A stretch of DNA of 64,000 nt from Streptomyces sp. NBC_01750 (GTDB lineage: Bacteria; Actinomycetota; Actinomycetes; Streptomycetales; Streptomycetaceae): NCBI RefSeq assembly GCF_035918095.1, contig NZ_CP109137.1, positions 4,714,001-4,778,000 of the forward strand, given 5' to 3'. The notes under the pieces were generated by a model. That model was not told the DNA's origin. It made no database searches and saw only the letters and a list, made by a program, of their open reading frames with translations. Below are positions 53,301-61,889 of the stretch, piece after piece. Each line of letters starts with the position of its first letter. The stretch's first letter is position 1. Made by a program: the position numbers and the translations under genes.

Positions 53301-53957
53301 ATGCCGGAACCGACGAGGAACGCCGGAGACATCGGACGGCGGGTGGCAGCGCGGCGCGAGGAGTTGGGGCTCACCAGGGAGCAGGTGGCCGAACGGGCGG
53401 GCACGGCTTCGGATTACCTGCGGTACGTGGAGGAGCAGCCGACCGCGTCTCCGGGCACGGGCTTCCTGATTCGGCTGGCCGACGCGCTGGAGACCACTGT
53501 GGCCCAACTGCGCGGCAGCGATGCGGACTTGCCGCCCGGCATCGGGCGGGCGGCCTACCATCCCGAGCTGACGGAGCTGGACCCCGGGGAGTGTTGGGCC
53601 CGGCTGTCCACCCACGGCGTCTTACGCGTCTCGGTGTCCACGCCCGACGGCCCGGCCATCGTCCCGGTCAACCACACGGTCGTGGACGGCGCGGTCGCCT
53701 TCAGCACCGCGCGCGGCGCCACGCCCGCTCTGGCCGCCGGAGCCGAGGCCGCCTTCGAGGTGGACCACATCGACGAGGCGCTGAGCGAGGGCTGGAGCGT
53801 CCTCGTCGTCGGCCGTGCCGAATGGGTCACCGACCCCGCCGCCGCCCGGCACCTCGTCGGCGCGGCCCACTCAGCACCGTGGGCGGGCGGCGACCGCGAA
53901 CTGTGGGTGCGCATCACCCCGGAGCGGGTCACCGGACGCCGGATCACCGTTCGCTGA
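53301..53957 (+). CDS. XRE-HTH and PPOX (FDOR-like) fusion protein
   Basis: The 218-residue protein has an N-terminal Cro/C1 helix-turn-helix (residues 8-65, IGRRVAARREELGLTREQVAERAG, YLRYVEEQP) joined to a pyridoxamine-phosphate-oxidase-like split barrel of the nitroimidazole-reductase kind (residues 85-215: CWARLSTHGVLRVSVSTPDGPAIVPVNHTVVDGAVAF). The barrel probably binds flavin or F420, so the fusion may be a redox-responsive regulator. Related PPOX proteins (Rv3129) belong to the mycobacterial DosR regulon. GAAAGGAAGTG precedes the start. It ends at the break of the GH65 gene. Confidence 0.88.
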   Translation: MPEPTRNAGDIGRRVAARREELGLTREQVAERAGTASDYLRYVEEQPTASPGTGFLIRLADALETTVAQLRGSDADLPPGIGRAAYHPELTELDPGECWARLSTHGVLRVSVSTPDGPAIVPVNHTVVDGAVAFSTARGATPALAAGAEAAFEVDHIDEALSEGWSVLVVGRAEWVTDPAAARHLVGAAHSAPWAGGDRELWVRITPERVTGRRITVR

Positions 53958-53959
53958 CC

Positions 53960-54580
53960 CAGCCATACGGTGTCGGGCTCGGCCGACCCGGTGTGCCACT
54001 CGGTGAGGTGACGGCCGTTCAGGTCGCGGTAGCGGTCCACGCCCGCGTTGGTGATGTCGCCGTCGAGCGCGGACTCCACCTCCAGCTCACCCGTCCAGCC
54101 CTCGGCCGTGAACTCCGTGCGCAGCGCCGCCAGATGGGGGTCGCCCATGTGCACCAGGCGGACCTGGTCGACCGTCAGCAGGCGGTCCTGGGTGTCCCGC
54201 AGCCGCATCCGCCGGGTGAGGGTGCCGCGGCGCAGGTCCAGGGTCTGCCGGTACGCAAGCAGTGTGCCGTCGTCCGGAGATAACCAGGTGCCTGGCCGGT
54301 CGCCGCCGGTGCCCCGGGTGCGGAAGCGCAGCGGCAGCCAGTTCGGGAGGTTGACGATGTCCTCGTTCTCGACCTGCCGTCCGGCGACGGTCGAGGTCAG
54401 CCGGTTGTAGCAGCCCGCGACGTAGGTGCCGGGGTAGTGGGACGGGCCTGCTGCCGTCTCCGGGGCGGCGCCCCGGGTGGCGAAGTAGCCGTTGCCCAGC
54501 GTGCACAGCGCCTCGCGCTGCCGCTCGTCCGCCGGGTCGTAGCCCTCGTAGCTCAAGGTCCAGTCGTCCGGCATCGTCAC
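53960..54580 (-). pseudogene. GH65 phosphorylase, N-terminal fragment
   Basis: About 205 residues match the N-terminal sandwich domain of family 65 disaccharide phosphorylases (trehalose, kojibiose or maltose type): WTLSYEGYDPADERQREALCTLGNGYFATRGA, SHYPGTYVAGCYNR, DIVNLPNWLPLRFR, TRRMRLRD. The catalytic (alpha/alpha)6 barrel is wholly absent; the frame then runs antisense through the HTH-PPOX gene to 53555. The GTG start overlaps the stop of the phosphoglucomutase gene by 4 bp, as in functional phosphorylase-mutase operons. Confidence 0.85.
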
Positions 54581-55347
54581 GCCTCCGTGGCGGTCAGCAA
54601 CTCGGCGAGGTCCGCGACCACCAGGTCGGCCTCCCGTGCTCGCTCAGGTCGTCGGCACTGGTCGGCCCGGCGGTCCGGTCCACCCCGACCACCAGGCCGA
54701 AGCCGCCGCGCCGGCCGGCCTCGACACCGGCCAGCGCGTCCTCGACGACGGCAGCCTCCCCGGCCGGTACGCCCAGCCGCCGGGCCGCCTCCAGGAAGAT
54801 CGCCGGGTCGGGCTTGCCCGGCAGCCCGAGGCGGGCCGCCTCGTTGCCGTCCACCACGGCCTCGAACAGGTCCTGTACTCCCGCGCCCGCCAGCAGTTCC
54901 GGCGCGTGCCGGGAAGCCGAGATCGCGGCGCACGGCACGCCCTCGGCGCGCAGCGCGTGCAGCAGCCGTACGGTGCCGGGCCAGGCGGGGATCGAACCCG
55001 CGGCCAGCCGTCGTGCGAACAGTTGCTCCTTGCGGGCGGCGACGGCCCGTACGGTGCCGGTGCCGGGCGGGTCGTCGGGGGTGCCGGTCGGCAGCCGCAG
55101 CCCGCGCGCGGTGAGGAAGGCGGCGGCGCCGTCCAGCCGGGCCCTGCCGTCGACGTAGCGGCGGTAGTCCTCCACCGGGTCGAACGGGCGGTGCTGACCC
55201 GCCGTCTCCAGGCAGGCGTCGAAGGCCGACTGCCAGGCGGCGGCGTGCAGCCCGGGCCGAGTCGGTGATCACCCCGTCGGTGTCGAACACCACGGCCCGA
55301 ACCGTCTGCAGGCGCGGTACCAGCGTCTGTCCGGCGGTGGCGGTCAC
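54577..55347 (-). pseudogene. Beta-phosphoglucomutase (HAD), two frameshifts
   Basis: In one frame the gene begins VRAVVFDTDGVITDSAR (HAD motif I with DxD), then a one-base change near 55255 moves the family sequence to the next frame (RPFDPVEDYRRYVDGRARLDG, AAISASRHAPELLAGAGVQDLFEAVVDG, LPGKPDPAIFLEAARRLGVP, VVEDALAGVEAGR). Near 54640 it returns to the first frame (READLVVADLAELLTATEA). All motifs are present over about 250 residues. The indels compensate, so sequencing error is possible. Partner of the GH65 phosphorylase in disaccharide breakdown. Confidence 0.8.
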
Positions 55348-55454
55348 CGGCGGGTGGCGACGTGTTCGGTGATGCCGAGGAGGTTGGTGAGGTTGAGGAG
55401 GCGGTTGTCGCGGCCCGTGGAGCCGAAGTCGTTGATGCCTGCACGTACGGTCAT
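55344..55454 (-). pseudogene. Mini-ORF resembling GAPDH N-terminus
   Basis: The 36-residue ORF begins MTVRAGINDFGSTGRDNRL, close to MTVRVGINGFGRIGRN of type I glyceraldehyde-3-phosphate dehydrogenase, and has GAGGCACC upstream. After 18 residues the resemblance ends (NLTNLLGITEHVATRR). The NAD-binding GxGxxG is degraded (GINDFGSTG). It overlaps the phosphoglucomutase start. Either a relic of gap or a small peptide gene derived from it. Confidence 0.4.
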
Positions 55455-55507
55455 GGCGGTGCCTCTGCTTGCGGTCGGGGGCGGGGTCCTGGGTGTGCGG
55501 GCGGTGT

Positions 55508-56143
55508 TCAGCGGAGCCAGGTGTGGTCGCGGACGACGGGAAGTCGGGCCCAGGCCCTGCCGAGGCCCCAGGTGGTGCCGGCCGAGGCGACCGCGAGGGC
55601 GATCAAAACGGCCGCGTACAGGACGTGGTAGTCGACGACCGGGTTGGAGGACATGCTCGGGGTGCCGTCGGACAGCGCCTTGGCGGGCGGCCACTCGGCG
55701 ATCCACATGAACGCCATCAGGGCGGTCCCGGCGACCGCGGCGAGCCGCAGTGCGATGCCGCTGACCAGGGCGAGGCCGACGCCGAGCAGGCCGAGCATGA
55801 ACAGCCAGTTCGCCCAGCCCGCTCCGGCCCAGGAATGGAAGGTGGATTCCATGGGCCCGGCGGCGACGCCGCTGAGGAAGCCCTTGGTGGGCGAGCCGCC
55901 GTCGGCCCAGCCCTTGCCGACGGCGGTGGCGTAGCCCCAGCCGAAGGTCTTGTCGAGGAAGGCCCAGAGGAAGACGAATCCGGTGACGATCCGCAGCCCC
56001 GCGAAGACCCGGGCGCGGGTCGCCGTGGCCGTCGTGTCGGCCGTGTCGGTCGTGGTCTCGCCGGCCCTCCGGGTCGTCCCGGCCCGGTGTCGCGACGGGA
56101 GGTGGAAACCCGTGTGCCGGCCGGGGGATTCGTGAACCGCCAT
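55508..56143 (-). CDS. DoxX-family membrane protein
   Basis: The 211-residue protein has an N-terminal disordered Thr/Arg-rich part (1-45) and four transmembrane helices: VFAGLRIVTGFVFLWAFLDKTFGWGY, WLFMLGLLGVGLALVSGIALRLAA, GTALMAFMWIAEWP and VDYHVLYAAVLIALAVASAG. It has a DoxX/DoxD layout including the GWGYAT and LDKTFG segments, and is probably linked to the quinone pool or oxidative stress by family analogy. ATG 56143 is chosen since AGGGATGAGC precedes it. Confidence 0.82.
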   Translation of the reverse strand: MAVHESPGRHTGFHLPSRHRAGTTRRAGETTTDTADTTATATRARVFAGLRIVTGFVFLWAFLDKTFGWGYATAVGKGWADGGSPTKGFLSGVAAGPMESTFHSWAGAGWANWLFMLGLLGVGLALVSGIALRLAAVAGTALMAFMWIAEWPPAKALSDGTPSMSSNPVVDYHVLYAAVLIALAVASAGTTWGLGRAWARLPVVRDHTWLR

Positions 56144-56589
56144 GATGCTCATCCCTGTCTGGGGGTCTGGTAGGCGTAGCGCGATATCTGTCCGCGTGCC
56201 GTCGTCGTCCTGCGTTCAATGTCCCGCCCGGACCGGTCGGACCATCAGGGGCCCATGGGTACCGTCACAGGGGCCGAACGTCCCTCTTCCGAAGCGGACC
56301 GGACGGGGCCCTCGGTCTCTTCCACCGCCGGCTGCCCGTTCCGGACTGACTCGCCGCCCCGGGCAGGAGGCCCCTCCCATAGGCGTGGACACCGAGCGAT
56401 GCTGGATACACGGCAGATCGGCTCGTCGGCCCGTATGTGTACGCCAGGGACGCCTTCGGGGACTTCGGCGGCTTCATCAACGCCTGGTCGTACACCCAGG
56501 CGGCGATGCTCCTTGCCGGACGGGCCCGTTCGGGCCGACCGTGCCATGAAAGTGGCGTCGAGGGCGGATCGGTTCGAACGAGGGCGTGT
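56144..56589. other. Gap with operator-like dyads and a permease scrap
   Basis: Apart from the APC-permease fragment noted separately, no gene is seen. GGACCATCAGGGGCCCATGGGTACC near 56237 is a dyad-rich stretch similar to those in other gaps of the island. Confidence 0.4.
56420..56515 (+). pseudogene. Amino-acid permease (APC) fragment
   Basis: The plus-strand frame reads LVGPYVYARDAFGDFGGFIN then AWSYTQAAM, matching the conserved GGPYxYARxAFGDxxGFxxAWSYW segment of APC permeases such as the arginine/ornithine antiporter. Only about 30 residues survive, and no start or further helices are present. Confidence 0.65.
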
Positions 56590-57474
56590 TCAATCGTGCG
56601 GGATCACTGCGACCGGGGCGGCGGCGTGGTGCAGGACCGCGTGCGTCACCGGTCCGATGTGATTCCCGGCCCGCGTACGACGGTTCCGCCGGCCGACGAC
56701 GACAAGTGCGGCGTTCCGGGATGCGTTCACCAAGTGGGAGCCCGCCGTACCGATCAGGGCCTGCTCGGTCACCTCGACGCCGGGGAACTTCGACCGCCAC
56801 GGCCGGAGTACGTCGGCCAGCTTGCGCCGCACCCGCGCGCCCAGTTCCGCGTTGGGCTCGATGTCGAAGGCGTCGCCGTAGCCGGAGGAGGGCGGTGGCT
56901 TCCAGCCGTGGACGACGCGCAGGTTCGCCGCATGGCGGGAAGCCGCCTGGAACGCGAACCGGATCACGGGGCCGTCGGAGTTCTCCAGGTCGAGCCCGAG
57001 CACGACATCGCCCGTCAGGTGATCGGTCTCGGCGTCTTCACCGGCTCGGACAAGGACGACCGGCCGCTCGGTCCGCGCCACGACGGAGAGCGCGACGGAG
57101 CCGGCCAGAAACCCGGTCACCCCGCTCAGGCCCCGGGATCCGAGCACCAGGAGATCGGCGTCCCGGGAGGCAGCCAGCAGGGCCGTGACGGGCCGCTCCG
57201 TGCTCTGTTCGGCGCTGACGCGCAGACCGGGATGGCGTTCGGCAAGCCGGGCCGAGGTCTCGCGCGGCAGGCGTTCGGCCCAGTCGCGGTGCGGTCCTTT
57301 CGTGGGCGACGGTCTGAGGGTGCCCGCCAGTGACGCGTACGTGTGGGGCTGCCAGTGCCAGGCGTGCACGAGGCGCAGGGGCGTGTCGCGGAGCTGCGCC
57401 TCGCGGGCGGCCCAGTCGGCGGCGGCGAGGCTCTCCGGTGAGCCGTCCAGGCCGACGGTGACGCTGCGGAGCAT
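56590..57474 (-). CDS. Tandem universal stress protein
   Basis: The 294-residue protein has two UspA domains (1-140 and 150-290). Domain 1: VTVGLDGSPESLAAADWAAREA, HAWHW, ADLLVLGSRGLSGVTGFLAGSVALSVV (the ATP-binding G-x2-G-x9-G-S/T pattern) and RPVVLVRAG. Domain 2: VVLGLDLENSDGPVIRFAF, VVVGRRNRRTRAGNHIGPVTHAVLHHAAAPVAVIPHD. Probably binds ATP and acts in dormancy or hypoxic survival, like the mycobacterial DosR-controlled two-domain Usps. AAGGAGGGCTCCAT precedes the ATG. Confidence 0.93.
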   Translation of the reverse strand: MLRSVTVGLDGSPESLAAADWAAREAQLRDTPLRLVHAWHWQPHTYASLAGTLRPSPTKGPHRDWAERLPRETSARLAERHPGLRVSAEQSTERPVTALLAASRDADLLVLGSRGLSGVTGFLAGSVALSVVARTERPVVLVRAGEDAETDHLTGDVVLGLDLENSDGPVIRFAFQAASRHAANLRVVHGWKPPPSSGYGDAFDIEPNAELGARVRRKLADVLRPWRSKFPGVEVTEQALIGTAGSHLVNASRNAALVVVGRRNRRTRAGNHIGPVTHAVLHHAAAPVAVIPHD

Positions 57475-57532
57475 ATGGAGCCCTCCTTGAGGGGACGCGA
57501 TTCGGTGTCCGGGCAGGGGACATGCGTCAGGA

Positions 57533-57548
57533 GGGGCCGCTGGGCCCC
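57533..57548. promoter_or_regulatory. Inverted repeat upstream of usp gene
   Basis: GGGGCC and GGCCCC flank GCTG, 59 bp before the start of the Usp gene at 57474 and inside the gap to the next Usp. Candidate regulator site of the island's GGGCC-type dyads. Confidence 0.4.
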
Positions 57549-57668
57549 GGCAGCTCCTCGGGTTCCGCGGCCGGTGGCAAGCACTCCCGGCCGGCGCGGG
57601 TGGTGACGGCGAAGCAGGGGGTACGGGCGGTCCGAGCCGGGTCAACTCTCCTGTTCCTCCGGGCGTGT

Positions 57669-58577
57669 TCAGGCGTGCGGGACGACGGCGACGGGGCAGG
57701 GCGCGTGATGCAGCGCCGCGTGTGCGACGGGGCCGAGGTGAGTACCGAGACGGGATTCGCGGATCCGGCGTCCCACCACGACGAGGGCCGCGCCGGCCGA
57801 GGCGCCGATCAGCTCGTCGGCCGCACGGCCTTCGGTGACGCTCTCGGTGACGGCGACCTCGGGAAACTTCTCGCACCAGGGGCGCAGCGCGGCGGCCACG
57901 GCGAGCTCCTGCTCCGCCCGTAGCTCCGGGCCGCTCACCGGGACGATCCTGTGCGCCGCCGCGAAGTCCGGCGGACGGCTGAAGGCGTTGATCACGCGCA
58001 GCGAGGAGCCCCGGCGCCTGGCGGCGTCGAAGGCGAACTCGATCAGCTCGTCACAGGGCCGCCCGGTGTCGAGACCGAGAAGGACATCGCGGTACGGGAT
58101 CCCGGGTATCTCGTCCGGGGAGATGCCGTCCGGTGCCGAGAAGTGCTCGTCGGCGGTGCTCCCGCCCACCCTCACCAACACCACGGGAGGGGTTGCCCTG
58201 GCGGCGACCCGCTGCGACACCGACCCCATCAGGAACCCCGCGAGGCCGCCGAGTCCACGGGAGCCGAGGACCAGCAGCTCGGCCTGCTCGGCCGCCTTGA
58301 GAAGGGCCGAGACCGGCGAGTCCGCCAGTGCCTGGCCGATGACCTGCAGACCTGGGTGCGCGGCGCGCATGCTGTCCGCCGCCCGTTCCGGCAGGTCCTC
58401 GGCCAGGGCCCGTTCGGACATGTCCGCCGGCACGGACGGAGCCGGACGCGGATGCCACTCCCAGGCATGCACCAGGCACAGCGCGGCGCCCCGGCGCGTG
58501 GCTTCCCGGGCCGCCCAGTGCGCGGCTGCCAGGCTTTCGGGAGAACCGTCGATCCCCGCGGTGACATGTCGAAGCAT
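57669..58577 (-). CDS. Tandem universal stress protein
   Basis: The 302-residue double UspA protein is a close relative of the gene downstream: VTAGIDGSPESLAAAHWAAREATRRG, HAWEWHPRP, AELLVLGSRGLGGLAGFLMGSVSQRVA in domain 1, VLLGLDTGRPCDELIEFAFDAARRR and VVVGRRIRESRLGTHLGPVAHAALHHAPCPVAVVPHA in domain 2. The two genes probably arose by duplication. GGAGGTACGGATC is before the ATG. It is divergent from the response-regulator gene across 258 bp rich in GGGCC dyads. Confidence 0.93.
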   Translation of the reverse strand: MLRHVTAGIDGSPESLAAAHWAAREATRRGAALCLVHAWEWHPRPAPSVPADMSERALAEDLPERAADSMRAAHPGLQVIGQALADSPVSALLKAAEQAELLVLGSRGLGGLAGFLMGSVSQRVAARATPPVVLVRVGGSTADEHFSAPDGISPDEIPGIPYRDVLLGLDTGRPCDELIEFAFDAARRRGSSLRVINAFSRPPDFAAAHRIVPVSGPELRAEQELAVAAALRPWCEKFPEVAVTESVTEGRAADELIGASAGAALVVVGRRIRESRLGTHLGPVAHAALHHAPCPVAVVPHA

Positions 58578-58835
58578 GATCCGTACCTCCAGCGTCGCTG
58601 CCCATGGGCCCCTCTTCTTCTACCGAGCCTGGTACCGGGGCGAGCACCGGGACAGAGGCCGGGCAGGCTCTTCCGATGGGCCCTTCGGCCCTGATGCTTC
58701 CGCGCCCGTGCACGGCACGGCGGGCTCGGGTTGGCCCGGTCGGCCCTGGTGCGAGCGGTTCGGACGGGTGACGATCGTCATCACAGTCGGCATGTGGTCC
58801 GTGGTCCGAGGTCCACCAGCGAACGAGGGATCGTC
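58578..58835. promoter_or_regulatory. Divergent promoter region with GGGCC dyads
   Basis: It lies between a Usp gene and the response regulator. It contains GCCCATGGGC (about 58601-58610), GGGCCCTTCGGCCC at about 58678-58691 preceded by CCGAT, and GGCCCGGTCGGCCC near 58733. The repetition suggests autoregulated control of both genes by the island's response regulator. Confidence 0.5.
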
Positions 58836-59540
58836 ATGGCCGAGGCACGTACCTTCACGGAACAGAACCCGATCCGGGTCTTCCTGCTGGACGACCACGA
58901 GGTCGTACGACGCGGTCTCACCGACCTGCTGGACTCCGAGCCGGACATCTCGGTGGTCGGCGACGCGGACAGCGTCGAGCACGCGCTGGTGCGCGGGCCG
59001 GCACTGCGCCCGGACGTGGCCGTGCTCGACGTACGCCTGCCGGACGGTGACGGGATCAGTGTCTGCCGCGAGCTGCGCAGCCGGATGCCGGAGCTGGCCT
59101 GTCTGATGCTGACCTCCTTCGACGAGGAGGAAGCCCTGCTCGACGCGATCATGGCCGGGGCGGCGGGCTATGTGCTCAAACAGATCAGGGGGTCCGACTT
59201 GGTCGCGGCGGTCCGCACCGTCGCTTCCGGCCAGTCGATGCTGGATCCGACCACGACCGCCCGCCTGATGCGCTCCCTGCGGGCGGACCCCACCGAGGGA
59301 CCGGCACCCCCCGCACCCGAGCTCGCCGGCCTGTCACCGCGCGAGCGGGACATCCTCGCGTTGATCGGGGACGGGCTCACCAACCGTGAGATCGGCAAGA
59401 AGCTCTACCTGTCCGAGAAGACGGTGAAGAACCACATCTCCCGGCTGCTGGCCAAGCTCGGCGTCCAACGCCGTGTCCAGGCGGCGGTCCTGGCCAGCCA
59501 TCTCGAACAGCCCGCCTCCACGGACCGCTCGACGCGATGA
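58836..59540 (+). CDS. NarL/DevR-type response regulator
   Basis: The 234-residue regulator has a receiver domain with acidic pair Asp19-Asp20, phospho-acceptor Asp65 (VAVLDVRLPDGDG), Thr in LMLTSFDEEE and Lys in YVLKQIRG, joined to a LuxR-type helix-turn-helix (GLSPRERDILALIGDGLTNREIGKKLYLSEKTVKNHISRLLAKLG in family phase, residues about 155-215). It resembles DevR/DosR, including GYVLKQIRG. Its cognate kinase is probably the truncated gene next to it. It likely controls the usp and nar genes; that is inference. Confidence 0.92.
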   Translation: MAEARTFTEQNPIRVFLLDDHEVVRRGLTDLLDSEPDISVVGDADSVEHALVRGPALRPDVAVLDVRLPDGDGISVCRELRSRMPELACLMLTSFDEEEALLDAIMAGAAGYVLKQIRGSDLVAAVRTVASGQSMLDPTTTARLMRSLRADPTEGPAPPAPELAGLSPRERDILALIGDGLTNREIGKKLYLSEKTVKNHISRLLAKLGVQRRVQAAVLASHLEQPASTDRSTR

Positions 59541-59603
59541 GTCCGCGCTGCCCTGCCTCGCCCCGCCTCGTCGTCCGGGCCGGCGGGGCCGGGCCTTCCG
59601 CGG

Positions 59604-60200
59604 TCAGCCTCCGTCCGTGACACCGTCCGCGCTCACGGGAACCCGCCACACCAGCCGGGTGCCGCCGCCCTCCGGCCGTTCGCCGAGTGTCAGAGTTCCG
59701 CCGAAGGTGACGGCCCGCTCCTTGATGTTCTTCAGCCCGCTGCGTCCGACGTCACCCGGCACCCCGCAGCCGTCGTCCGTCACCGTGAGCGTCAACTCGC
59801 CCCTGGCGCACTGGAGCCGGACGTCCACAGCCTGTGCTCCGGAGTGCCGGGCCGCGTTGCTGAGAGCCTCGCCGAGCACCGCGACCGCATGGTCGGCGAT
59901 GTCGCCGGGGACATCGGTCTCGACGAGTCCCTCGATGCGCAGCGCGGGCGGGAATCCGAGTGACGTGGCGGAGGCACTCACCGCCTCGGCCACCCGGCCG
60001 CGCAAGCCGTCGCTCTCCCGCCCGACCCCGCTGTGGGTGCGCAGTCCGAAGATCGTGGACCGAATGATCTTGATGGTGTCGTCGAGGTCGTCGACGGTCC
60101 GTGTCAGCCGCTCCATGCCCTCGGGGTGCTCCATGAAGCGCTGGGTGCTCTGCAGGGTCATGCCGGCTGCGAAGAGCCGCTGGATGGCGATCGTCCTCAC
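59604..60200 (-). pseudogene. DevS/DosS-like histidine kinase, C-terminal fragment
   Basis: 198 residues remain: the second dimerisation helix (IQRLFAAGMTLQSTQRFM, IIRSTIFGLR) and the HATPase domain with N-box EALSNAARHS, G1 DDGCGVPG and G2 GLKNIKERAVTFGG. The GAF sensor domains and the phospho-accepting His (normally in RDLHDxVIQRLF, immediately before the break) are lost. Upstream sequence is relaxase. It is convergent with the response-regulator gene. Without its His it cannot autophosphorylate. Confidence 0.88.
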
Positions 60201-60205
60201 CGTGA

Positions 60206-61152
60206 TCGATGATCAGCAGTGTTTGCCACGCTGCGGTGGCCGTACTGCGCCGCGCGGCGGCCGGACCGGGGGATCGGGAGGAGGGCGCGCTGTCGCTTCG
60301 GCTGGATGCGTCGCTGTCGCCGGAGAAGCGTTTGCGGATGCGGGGCAGGGACAGGTCGGGGGAGAGGGTGTAGCCCGCGTAGAACACGGGCTCCCTCTCG
60401 CCGTTGCGGTTGTCCGGCAGTGCGACCTTGTAGCCGAGCAGGTCGCCGGAGGGCGCGACGCGCTTGCGGATCAGTAGGCCGGCGGCGGCCAGCCGGTCGA
60501 AGAACTCCTCCTCGCTCGTCGCTCCCGCCACTGCCCGACGTGCGGTCTCCCGCAGCTCCTCTCGGGCGGCCCGCTCCCTGCCCTCGCGTTCCGCCTTGTG
60601 GAGTTCGGCGCTGGTGGGGCGCTTGGCGGCGGTGCCGTCCCGGGGCGGGACGCGGCGCAGCCCGTAGTCGACTTCGATGCGGCGGCATTCGGCCTGGGCG
60701 CGGCGGGCCTCGTTGTGGCGGCGGGGGCGGCGGCCGTCGTCGCGGACCAGGGTGGCGATGATGTGGATGTGGTCGTCGGCGTGGCGGACGGCTGCCCACC
60801 GGCAGGCTTGCTCGTCTCCGTCGGGGGCGATGCCGGTGGCGGCGACCATACGGCGGGCGATGGCCGCCCAGTCCTCGTCGGACAGGATCGGGTCCTCGGG
60901 GGCGGCCCGCACCGACAGGTGCCATACGTGCTTCTCGGGGCGCTTGCTGGCGGGCAGGGCGTTGACGGGCTGGTCGAGCAGGTGCTCAAGCTGTTCGTAG
61001 GTGGCTTTCGGGTCGCGGCCGGGGTCGGGGGTGAGCGGGTCGAAGGCAGCCACCAGGTGCGGGTCGATGTGCACCTCGTCGGTGCCGGGGCCGTAGAGGT
61101 ATTTGATGAGGCCGATGGTTTCGCTGCCGCGTTTGTGGATGCTGGGGATCAC
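60206..61152 (-). CDS. MobA/VirD2-type relaxase, C-terminus replaced
   Basis: About 315 residues of a mobilisation relaxase are present: GSETIGLIKYLYGPGTDEVHIDPHLVAAFD, HVWHLSVRAAPEDPILSDEDW and the three-His metal motif in VRHADDHIHIIATLVRDDG, followed by a helical region to ADPDLSLPRIRKRF-like sequence. The open frame continues to 59752, but from about 60205 it crosses kinase sequence in another frame, so the natural C-terminus is lost. GTG 61152 overlaps the mobC stop. It nicks DNA at an oriT in the family; activity here is uncertain. Confidence 0.85.
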
Positions 61153-61766
61153 GCAGGGGCACCGCCGTCGCGGTGGGCGAGCAGGGCATCGGCTGCGTCC
61201 TCCATACGGCGAGCGGCGCTCCGGACGGCCTTGGCCGAGGCATCAAGGTGGGGAGCGTCGGCGCCGGAGTTGAGGGCCTTGGCGACCTGGTTGAACAGGC
61301 CGTGCATGCGGCCCAGGTGGCGACGGGCCGCGAACAGCTCGTGGATGACCTCGCGTTCGGTGGCGATCTCGGCGGCGGTGCGGGTCAGGTCGCGGGCGGC
61401 CTTGTCGACGGCGTAGGCGAGAAAGGCGGCGTTGGACATCTCGCAGTGGGCGGCGGCATCGGTGAAACGCTTGAACTCGGCGTCGTTCATACGGCAGCTG
61501 GGCTGGTGCAGACGCTTGCGCGACTTTGGCTGACGCGGGCGCTGACGTCTCTTCGAGAAGGACTCGGCCTGCCGGTTCCCTCCAGGCTGCGGTCCGCCCT
61601 CGGTCCCAGCCTGACGGTCCGGGGCCCCCTGGCGCCGGGCTGCACCCGCCACCCCTGGGGCGGGAACTCCGGGAGCATTGCTCCCGGTACAACTTGCTGC
61701 ACGGTTGTCTGGGGTAGTGGTCGCCTCCTGCTGTGCGGTGGGGCGTTCGTGGTGCTGGTTGTGCAC
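61149..61766 (-). CDS. mobC: MobC-like relaxosome protein
   Basis: The 205-residue protein has a disordered Gln/Pro-rich N-terminus and a C-terminal MobC domain (SCRMNDAEFKRFTDAAAHCEM, SNAAFLAYAVDKAARDL, LFNQVAKALNSGADAP), the NxxxxALN segment being typical. MobC proteins bind oriT and help the relaxase melt DNA. GTG 61766 is chosen because CGGAGAACC precedes it; the frame stays open to 61991 with low-complexity sequence. Its stop overlaps the relaxase start (GTGA). Confidence 0.82.
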   Translation of the reverse strand: MHNQHHERPTAQQEATTTPDNRAASCTGSNAPGVPAPGVAGAARRQGAPDRQAGTEGGPQPGGNRQAESFSKRRQRPRQPKSRKRLHQPSCRMNDAEFKRFTDAAAHCEMSNAAFLAYAVDKAARDLTRTAAEIATEREVIHELFAARRHLGRMHGLFNQVAKALNSGADAPHLDASAKAVRSAARRMEDAADALLAHRDGGAPA

Positions 61767-61889
61767 GCTCGGTTCTCCGTGGGGTCTGCGTGATGACGGG
61801 TGGTCGTGCTGTCTTGCCAGGGCGGGCCATCGTCCCGGGCGGGTGAGGAGCGTGGACCGTGCCGGGGCTGCTCTCGGCCGGCCGTCGGA

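Noticed and set aside
53555..53957. Extension of the GH65 ORF through the HTH-PPOX gene
   Set aside because: The opposite strand carries a clear PPOX domain; GH65 similarity stops at about 53960.
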